From the NCBI RefSeq assembly GCF_039536205.1, contig NZ_BAAAYL010000001.1, positions 7,130,001 to 7,194,000 of the forward strand: a DNA stretch of 64,000 nt, given 5' to 3'. A program made the position numbers and the translations under genes. The DNA comes from Streptomyces sannanensis (GTDB lineage: Bacteria; Actinomycetota; Actinomycetes; Streptomycetales; Streptomycetaceae). The notes below the pieces were generated by a model. That model ran no database searches and had not been told where the DNA came from. It saw only the letters and a list, made by a program, of their open reading frames with translations. Below, piece after piece: positions 58,603 to 64,000 of the stretch (the stretch's first letter is position 1; every line of letters starts with the position of its first letter).

Positions 58603-61600
58603 TCAGCGCACGCCCACCGCGCGGATGAGCTCCTGCTTCACCGAGCCGCCCCTGTCGTCGCTCGCGCCCGCCCGCAGCGAGACGGACTTCGCGCCGTCCG
58701 GGACGCGCAGCTCACCCTTCCAGGAGGCGCCGCGCGACGAGCGCAGCGCGACGTTCGTCCAGGTCGCCCCCTCGTCGTAGGAGACCTCCAGGGAGCCGCC
58801 GCCGAGGACACCGGTGTCCGGCGCGCCCTTCACGTACTCGGCGTAGATCCGTACGGGCACCCGGCTGCCGCCCCGGACGTCACCGACGAGGTCGGTGTCG
58901 AGGTCGAAGCCGAGGTTGATCAGCGGCAGGTAGGTGAACCGGTCGGCCGGGGTCTCCTTGGAGCGGATGGTCCACTCGGCGTGGCCCTTGGTGCCGAGCC
59001 GCCAGCGGGCCGGGTCGAGCGTGGTGTCGGTGACGACCTTGTAGGTGGCCTCCTGCGCGGGGGCCTTCACGGCGTTGACGCCGGAGCTCTTCCTGCGGTC
59101 GACCCGCACGCCGTCGACGTACACCTCGGTGTACTGGCTCATCGTCGGGTCGTTGTACACGTCGCCGAACCCGGTGTGGTCCGGTCCGGAGTCGCCCCAG
59201 CCGGGCGTGTTGAAGCGCAGCCAGTTGCCGGAGCGCTCCTGACCCCAGCCGAGGCCGGTGCCGAGCCACGGGTGCCAGACCGGCTTGAACCACTCCAGCT
59301 CGACCTTGCTGCCACCCCGGTAGGACGGGGTGCCGCCGCGCTGCTCGAGCGAGTTCTCCAGGTCGACGGACTCGTGCCAGCGCTGGCCGGTGCCGGTGGA
59401 GACGTACTCGGTGCGCTCGGTCGGGAAGGCGATCCACTCCTTGAAGCCGAAGCCGATCCGGAAGGTGTCGGTGATCGAGAAGCGGAACTCGCCGCCGATC
59501 TCCTTCTTGGCCGTCGGCATGTGGTACTTCGAGCGGATGGTGGCGAGTTCGTCCTCGTCGGGCCGGAAGACGAGATCCGTGCCGATGGCGCCGGGGTGTC
59601 CCTCGGAGAGGTCGTAGGTGTACGGGGTGAAGCGGGTGCCCGTCAGGTCGAGCGCCGTCCCGCGGGCCGCGGCGGCCGCGATCGTGGCGGCGTCGGCCGC
59701 GTTCACGGTGGCGACGGCGAGCGGCCGGTCCTCGCGGTCGGCGGTGCCGAACCAGGCCATCAGCCGGCCGGGCTTGTCGTCGGTGACGAACAGGGCCTTG
59801 GCGCCCGCGTCCTGGGCGGTCTGGGCGAGCTGCGTGGTGTCGGCGCCCTCGGTGCGGCGGACCAGGACCGCCTTGCCGGTGACATCCTTGCCGGCGTACT
59901 CCGCGGCGGTGCCGGTGCCCGCGTCGACGACGCCGAGACGGTGGCGGCCTTCGAGGAGGGTGGCGCCGACTTGCGGGGTGGCGCCGGTGAGCCGGACGCC
60001 GCCCGCGGCGACCTCGAGCAACGGCTTGCCGAGCCGCCAGACCGTCCGGTACTCGAAGGTGCCGGTGGCGGGCTTGGCGGTGGGCGCGGCGAAGATCGAA
60101 TCGTAGCGGGGCGGGACCAGGACGGCGCCGCCGTAGGAGGCCCCGTTGGCCTTGCGGTCGAACTCCATCAGAACCTGCCGGGTCTCGGTGCGCTTCTCGA
60201 CCTCGGCGCGTATCTCACGCAGCCGGCGCCCGTCGAGGGTGATCTCGCGGTCGCGGTCGAGGACGATCTCCGGATCGGTGAGGAAGCCGAGGCCGAGGGA
60301 GTCCTTGCCGTGCGAGCCGAGGACGTCGAGGAAGGTGCTGACGGTGTACGTGCCGGGCTTCAGGCGCAGCTGGACGGTGCCGGACTCGCCGACGGACGCC
60401 GGGAACGGGTCTTCGTTCGCGGCCAGCCGCTGCACCCCGAGCCAGGCGCGGGTGGGGGCGCCGTCGCGGTCCTTGACATGGACGGTGAGGTTGTAACGCT
60501 CCTCCTCCTTGACCAGGCCGAGCGCGGTGTGCGCGACGGGCGTGCCGCCGGAGGTGGCGGTGATGCGGCCGGAGCTGGTGCCGACGGGGGCCTTGGCGCC
60601 GTCGCCGGTGACGGTGGTCTGCGCGGTGCCGTGGGCCGGGACGGTGAGGGTGGTGTCGGCGAGGGCGGCGGTGCCCTCCGGCATGCCCTCGACGGCCAGG
60701 TTCAGCTCGACGGGCGCGTCGGAGGAGTTGGTGTACGTGACGGTCTTCGTCACCGGCTTGTTCGTCTCGTACGGCCAGGAGTAGAAGCCCAGGTCGGCGG
60801 AGCCGGTGGCGGTGACGTTCGCGGAGATCGCGGCAGCTACGTCGACCCGGCCCGCGCCGAGGGCGTACGAGGACGCGGTGAGCGTCTTGGAGCTGGACAT
60901 GAGGGCGTTCTTGAGCTGGGCGCCGGTCCAGTCGGGGTGCCGCTCGGCGAGGAGCGCGGCAACGCCCGCGACATGCGGGGTCGCCATCGACGTACCGCTC
61001 TTGGAGGTGTAGAGGCCGCTGCCGCCGACGAGCTGGGAGCGGGCGGCGAGAATGCCGACACCGGGGGCGGAGATGTCGGGCTTGAGGGCCTGGTCGCTGT
61101 AGCGGGGGCCCTTGCTGGTGAAGTAGGCGGGGCGGTCGGCGGAGTCGACGGCGCCGACGGTGAGCGCGGAGTCGGCGGCGCCGGGTGAGCCGATGGAGCC
61201 CGGGGCGCCGGAGTTGCCGGCGGCGATGACGAAGAGGGCGCCGGTCTCGGCGGAGAGGGTGTTCACCGCCTGGGCCATGGGGTCGGTGCCGTCGCTGGCC
61301 TCGCTGGAGCCGAGGCTCATCGAGACGATCTTTGCGTCGATGTCCCGGGCGGCCCACTCCATGCCGGCGATGATCTGCGACTCGGTGCCGAAGCCCTGGT
61401 CGGTGAGGACCTTGCCGACGGCGAGGGTGGTGCCGGGGGCGACGCCCTGCTCCTTGCCCGCGGAGCCCGCGCCGCTGCCGCCGACGGTGGAGGCGACATG
61501 GGTGCCGTGGCCGTTGCGGTCGGCGACCTCCTGGCCCTCGATGAAGGACCGGGTCTCGGTGACCCGTCCGGCGAGGTCGGGGTGGGAGAGGTCGGCGCCG

Positions 61601-62292
61601 GTGTCGAGTACGGCGACCTTGACGTCCTTGCCGGTCAGGCCGGCCTCCCAGGCCTTGGGGGTGCCGATCTGGGCGTTGGAGTCGGCCATGGCGGCCTTGA
61701 CCCGGGCGTCGAGCCAGACCTTCACGGCACCGGCCGAGCGGGCGCCGGGTCGGGCGGAGCCGGTGAACTCGCGCCAGAAGGCGGCTGGTTCGGTGGCCCG
61801 TACGGCCGCGCCGCCGATGCTGGGCAGGGCCCGGACGGTCTTGGTGCCGCGCGGGGCCACCGCGGCGGCGCGGGCACCCTTGCCGTGCGTCACGATCAGC
61901 GGCAGCTCGCCGGTGATGCCCTGCTCGACGAGGCCGGTGACGTCGAAGAGCCGCCGGTCGAGGACACCGGCCTCCAGGTAGGGCCGGGCCTCGTCGGGTA
62001 TGACGGTGACCCTGCCGTTCACGGTCTCGCTGCGGACGGCTCCGGTGGCGCCCTTGGCCCGGTCGACGGTGACGGTCTTCCGGCCGCCGCCGAGGTCGGT
62101 GAGGGTGACGCGGTCACCGGTGATGAGGGTGACGGTGGTGCTCGAGCCCTGGGCCCCGGTGAAGGTGGCCGGTACGGACGCGGTGTCTGGAGCGGTATCG
62201 GACGCGGCGACGGTCTGCCCTGCCGAGAGCAGTACCAGGGAGAGCCCTGCGGCGAGCAGGGCGGCCCTTCCTCGTGCGGAAGGTCTGATCAC
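58603..62292 (-). CDS. Large secreted subtilase (S8 family)
   Basis: A 1,229-residue exoprotease. GTG 62292 with GAGGAG upstream starts a signal peptide (AALLAAGLSLVLLSAGQTVA). A propeptide-like region spans about 35-200. The S8 catalytic domain has Asp230 (AVLDTGADLSHPDL), His262 (NGHGTHVAS), oxyanion Asn360 (IAAGNSGAPG) and Ser435 (SGTSMATPHVAG). The last 750 residues are beta-rich extensions (RYNLTVHVKDRDGAPTRAWL onward), including a stretch near 780-870 resembling a protease-associated domain. Such long subtilases degrade environmental protein in streptomycetes. Confidence 0.93.
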   Translation of the reverse strand: MIRPSARGRAALLAAGLSLVLLSAGQTVAASDTAPDTASVPATFTGAQGSSTTVTLITGDRVTLTDLGGGRKTVTVDRAKGATGAVRSETVNGRVTVIPDEARPYLEAGVLDRRLFDVTGLVEQGITGELPLIVTHGKGARAAAVAPRGTKTVRALPSIGGAAVRATEPAAFWREFTGSARPGARSAGAVKVWLDARVKAAMADSNAQIGTPKAWEAGLTGKDVKVAVLDTGADLSHPDLAGRVTETRSFIEGQEVADRNGHGTHVASTVGGSGAGSAGKEQGVAPGTTLAVGKVLTDQGFGTESQIIAGMEWAARDIDAKIVSMSLGSSEASDGTDPMAQAVNTLSAETGALFVIAAGNSGAPGSIGSPGAADSALTVGAVDSADRPAYFTSKGPRYSDQALKPDISAPGVGILAARSQLVGGSGLYTSKSGTSMATPHVAGVAALLAERHPDWTGAQLKNALMSSSKTLTASSYALGAGRVDVAAAISANVTATGSADLGFYSWPYETNKPVTKTVTYTNSSDAPVELNLAVEGMPEGTAALADTTLTVPAHGTAQTTVTGDGAKAPVGTSSGRITATSGGTPVAHTALGLVKEEERYNLTVHVKDRDGAPTRAWLGVQRLAANEDPFPASVGESGTVQLRLKPGTYTVSTFLDVLGSHGKDSLGLGFLTDPEIVLDRDREITLDGRRLREIRAEVEKRTETRQVLMEFDRKANGASYGGAVLVPPRYDSIFAAPTAKPATGTFEYRTVWRLGKPLLEVAAGGVRLTGATPQVGATLLEGRHRLGVVDAGTGTAAEYAGKDVTGKAVLVRRTEGADTTQLAQTAQDAGAKALFVTDDKPGRLMAWFGTADREDRPLAVATVNAADAATIAAAAARGTALDLTGTRFTPYTYDLSEGHPGAIGTDLVFRPDEDELATIRSKYHMPTAKKEIGGEFRFSITDTFRIGFGFKEWIAFPTERTEYVSTGTGQRWHESVDLENSLEQRGGTPSYRGGSKVELEWFKPVWHPWLGTGLGWGQERSGNWLRFNTPGWGDSGPDHTGFGDVYNDPTMSQYTEVYVDGVRVDRRKSSGVNAVKAPAQEATYKVVTDTTLDPARWRLGTKGHAEWTIRSKETPADRFTYLPLINLGFDLDTDLVGDVRGGSRVPVRIYAEYVKGAPDTGVLGGGSLEVSYDEGATWTNVALRSSRGASWKGELRVPDGAKSVSLRAGASDDRGGSVKQELIRAVGVR

Positions 62293-62559
62293 GACGCACT
62301 CCTCGGACGCCCGGGGGAAGGGGTGGTTCCGGGCGCCGCGATGAGTCTGGGCCGTGGGAGGTGAGTTGACGCCTGTCGCGCGTGGCGGCTATGTGCCTGG
62401 CGGCCAACCGCCAGTTGACACAGCCCTGTTGACAGCCGTATGCCGGTCAGGCGTCGCAACGAGTCGGGCGGCGCGCGGATCGGGGCCGCGCGCCGGTCAG
62501 GGCGTCGGACCGAGGGCGTACTTCCGGAAGCCGCGCTTGAGCCGGCGCGCAGGGCGGCG

Positions 62560-62703
62560 GCCCGATTCGGAGGAGCAGTGGGAACAGCGCAGGGGGCAGG
62601 CGTAGGTGATGTCGTGAGGACGGTGGAGAACCATCTGGGCAGGGTCTATCGCAAGCTCGGAATCTCCGGCCGGACGGTTCTGGCCCAGGCCCTGCTGGCC
62701 TGA
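62560..62703 (+). pseudogene. C-terminal remnant of a LuxR-type regulator
   Basis: The frame ends VRTVENHLGRVYRKLGISGR-TVLAQALLA-stop, the last two helices of a LuxR/LAL DNA-binding domain. Upstream sequence (GTAQGAGVGDV) only faintly resembles the preceding helices and no ATPase or receiver domain remains. The rest of 62293-62559 shows no gene. Confidence 0.6.
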
Positions 62704-62873
62704 CGGCGACGGCGGACTCCCCACGAGTACGGGAAGGTCCGTGTGCGGGGTGCTCGTCGGTGACCCGGAGTACCCCGCGGTCCGAAGGAAGCGGAGGACG
62801 ATTACAGTCGTCCTGAGCAGATGGATCACTGAAAACGCCGGGCCTGATGGCTGCGCGGCAGGAGGAGAGCCCG

Positions 62874-63215
62874 ATGGACGCCCAGCACTTCGAGCGGATC
62901 GCCGCGTTCCTCGAGGACCGGCTTCGCCCACTCTTCGACGCCGAGATGGGCAGCGAGCACGGTTTCGGGATGGATGACACCTCCCGCGCGCTGCGTGCAC
63001 TCCTCAACACAGTGAAGGCCGCGACGGCGGTCAAGGGGCTTGCCGAGCAGCGGGCGACGGCCGACCCGGCAATGCGCAACACCATCGATCAGGCACTGGA
63101 GCACAACTGGGACGTCCTGCGAGGCATCGCCCGCAACTGGGAGGACCACCCCGACTTCCTCCGCGAGTTCAAGCTCCACTCGTGGGAGCTCGACAAGGCC
63201 GCCGCCGCGAGCTGA
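62874..63215 (+). CDS. DUF6221-like small protein
   Basis: A 113-residue acidic soluble protein: FERIAAFLEDRLRPLFDAEM, then RALRALLNTVKAATAVKGLA and IARNWEDHPDFLREFKLHSW. The length and the N-terminal F-L-E-D/E-R-L and C-terminal HPDF patterns resemble the actinobacterial DUF6221 family of unknown role, often linked to phage and XRE regions. GGAGGAGAG precedes ATG 62874; an in-frame ATG at 62847 is possible. Confidence 0.65.
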   Translation: MDAQHFERIAAFLEDRLRPLFDAEMGSEHGFGMDDTSRALRALLNTVKAATAVKGLAEQRATADPAMRNTIDQALEHNWDVLRGIARNWEDHPDFLREFKLHSWELDKAAAAS

Positions 63216-63370
63216 CGGCCGGGCGCCGTCACGGCTGCCTGCTCGTCGGCCTTCTCGTCGAGATGCGCGATGACCCGCCGCCGGCCGACTTCCGGTGGGG
63301 CGTCGCTCGGCGCCCCGGCGATGGTGTTGACCGCCGGCTCCGGCGTCGTGTGGGGCGCGGCGGTGTGCTC

Positions 63371-63403
63371 GCTTTCTCCGGTGCCGGTGGCACCGGAGAA
63401 AGC
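63371..63403. terminator. Perfect 33-base hairpin between convergent genes
   Basis: GCTTTCTCCGGTGCC, loop GGT, GGCACCGGAGAAAGC: a 15-base-pair perfect stem just past the end of the minus-strand GDSL remnant. The remaining 63216-63370 bases show no supported gene. Confidence 0.9.
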
Positions 63404-63408
63404 CGGCT

Positions 63409-63741
63409 TCATGAGAGTTCCGCGAGGGCGTGGACCACAGTGACAGCGACGGCCCGCTGCTCGGCGAGCGTGAGGTGCACGCCGTCTTCCAGATGCAGAC
63501 CGGCGGTGATGCCCCGGGTGTCGACGACGGGTTCCGGTTGTGCGTGCAGGAACTCGGCGATGCGGCCGATGTCCGTGTTGGACCAGGTGATCTGAGCCCG
63601 CTGGAAGTGCGGGTACGTACTGAGGCGCTCTTCGTCCACCGTGGTCGGTGTGATCCAGAGCCATCGGGCGGACGTACGTCCGATGACGAGGTCCCGGAGA
63701 GCGAGCAGGTTGCGTTCGGTCTCTTCCGGGCTGACCAGGGG
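63409..63741 (-). pseudogene. GDSL/SGNH hydrolase, C-terminal part only
   Basis: Reads SPEETERNLLALRDLVIGRT, ARWLWITPTTVDEERLSTYP, then GLHLEDGVHLTLAEQRAVAV, the second half of an SGNH hydrolase with the catalytic D-x-x-H block (EDGVHLT). The N-terminal GDS block and oxyanion residues are missing; homology stops near 63741, where the divergent MarR fragment begins. The frame continues to 63849 only antisense to MarR. Confidence 0.7.
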
Positions 63742-64000
63742 GAAGCGCCCACGGAGCCGAGGCGTTGGACGTCGTTGGCGGGCTGGCCCCGCCGGATGTC
63801 GGATTGCTGCGCATGATCGCCGGCCAACCCGGGCGAAGTCAGCGGTCATTGGCCGCCGAGCTGGGGGTTGTGCCCAGTCGTGTCGTCACCTTGATCGACA
63901 ACCTTGACGACAAGGGACTGGTGGAGCGGCGCCGCAGCACCGAGGATCGCCGCAATCACGTGTTGTATCTGTCCGCCGAAGGTCAACGCGTCCTGGACGA
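63735..64000 (+). pseudogene. MarR-family regulator lacking its 5' end, running off the window
   Basis: From a stop at 63732-63734 the frame reads EALDVVGGLAPPDVGLLRMI, AGQPGRSQRSLAAELGVVPS, RVVTLIDNLDDKGLVERRRS and TEDRRNHVLYLSAEGQRVLD, a good MarR winged helix. The usual 20-40 N-terminal residues and a start codon are absent. It continues past the window edge. A start at an internal TTG/ATG would give an N-terminally short protein. Confidence 0.7.

Noticed and set aside
63216..63410. Minus-strand frame MKPAFSGATGTGESEH as a gene.
   Set aside because: Its first codons lie in the perfect terminator hairpin and no ribosome site or family is visible.

Overview
The window is a piece of a high-GC actinobacterial chromosome, almost certainly Streptomyces or a close relative. 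The evidence is the extreme third-position GC, frequent GTG/TTG starts, 4-base ATGA/GTGA/TTGA gene couplings, XRE plus DUF397 pairs, a c-di-AMP (ydaO-type) riboswitch ahead of a LysM/transglycosylase gene, rare TTA (bldA) codons confined to two genes, and many secreted proteases. No ribosomal, replication or other core operon is present. Together with about ten broken genes, this suggests accessory territory such as a chromosome arm (inference).

Layout. 0-1.4 kb: a thiolase and a divergent PaaI thioesterase around a PaaR-like operator. 1.4-5.6 kb: a three-gene operon (membrane protein, GMC oxidoreductase, alpha-dioxygenase-like heme peroxidase). 5.9-11.6 kb: a three-gene set made of a membrane protein, a trypsin-like protease fused to an alpha/beta hydrolase, and a trypsin-like protease fused to an endonuclease I domain. 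12.8-15.3 kb: a broken XRE regulator with its DUF397 partner, then a TIGR03118 protein carrying hexapeptide repeats. 15.5-20.8 kb: a tightly coupled operon of leucine-rich-repeat protein, ankyrin protein, MoxR AAA+ ATPase and vWA protein with an HEVAH motif. The 5.9-11.6 and 15.5-20.8 kb modules resemble intracellular conflict (defence or programmed-death) systems and are the best candidates for undescribed biology.

20.9-31.4 kb: an odd tRNA-like element, a membrane Ser/Thr kinase with a ricin-type lectin domain, a secreted metallopeptidase divergent from a LuxR-type regulator, a GNAT protein, a P450, an AhpD-like protein behind an ECF41-type promoter, a tyrosine phosphatase-like protein, and the riboswitch-controlled wall hydrolase. 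31.5-42.3 kb: TetR/hydrolase pair, XdhC-like protein, P450 and FAD monooxygenase, SDR/photolyase pair, a dead dihydrofolate-reductase-like gene and an S33 peptidase. 42.4-51.9 kb: small enzymes and regulators, an AlkZ-like protein, a decayed response regulator, a SpoIIE-type phosphatase split by a frameshift, a VOC protein, a frameshifted phosphodiester glycosidase, and DUF779 beside an aldehyde dehydrogenase stump.

52-64 kb: a MerR regulator with a textbook long-spacer promoter driving an alkylmercury-lyase-like protein, small hypotheticals, an RBBP9-like hydrolase, a GNAT protein, a penicillin-binding protein, a 1,229-residue subtilase, and at the end two divergent genes (GDSL hydrolase, MarR) that have both lost their 5' ends at one junction. 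Several frame breaks are single-base changes in short G/C runs, so sequencing or assembly error must be separated from real decay.
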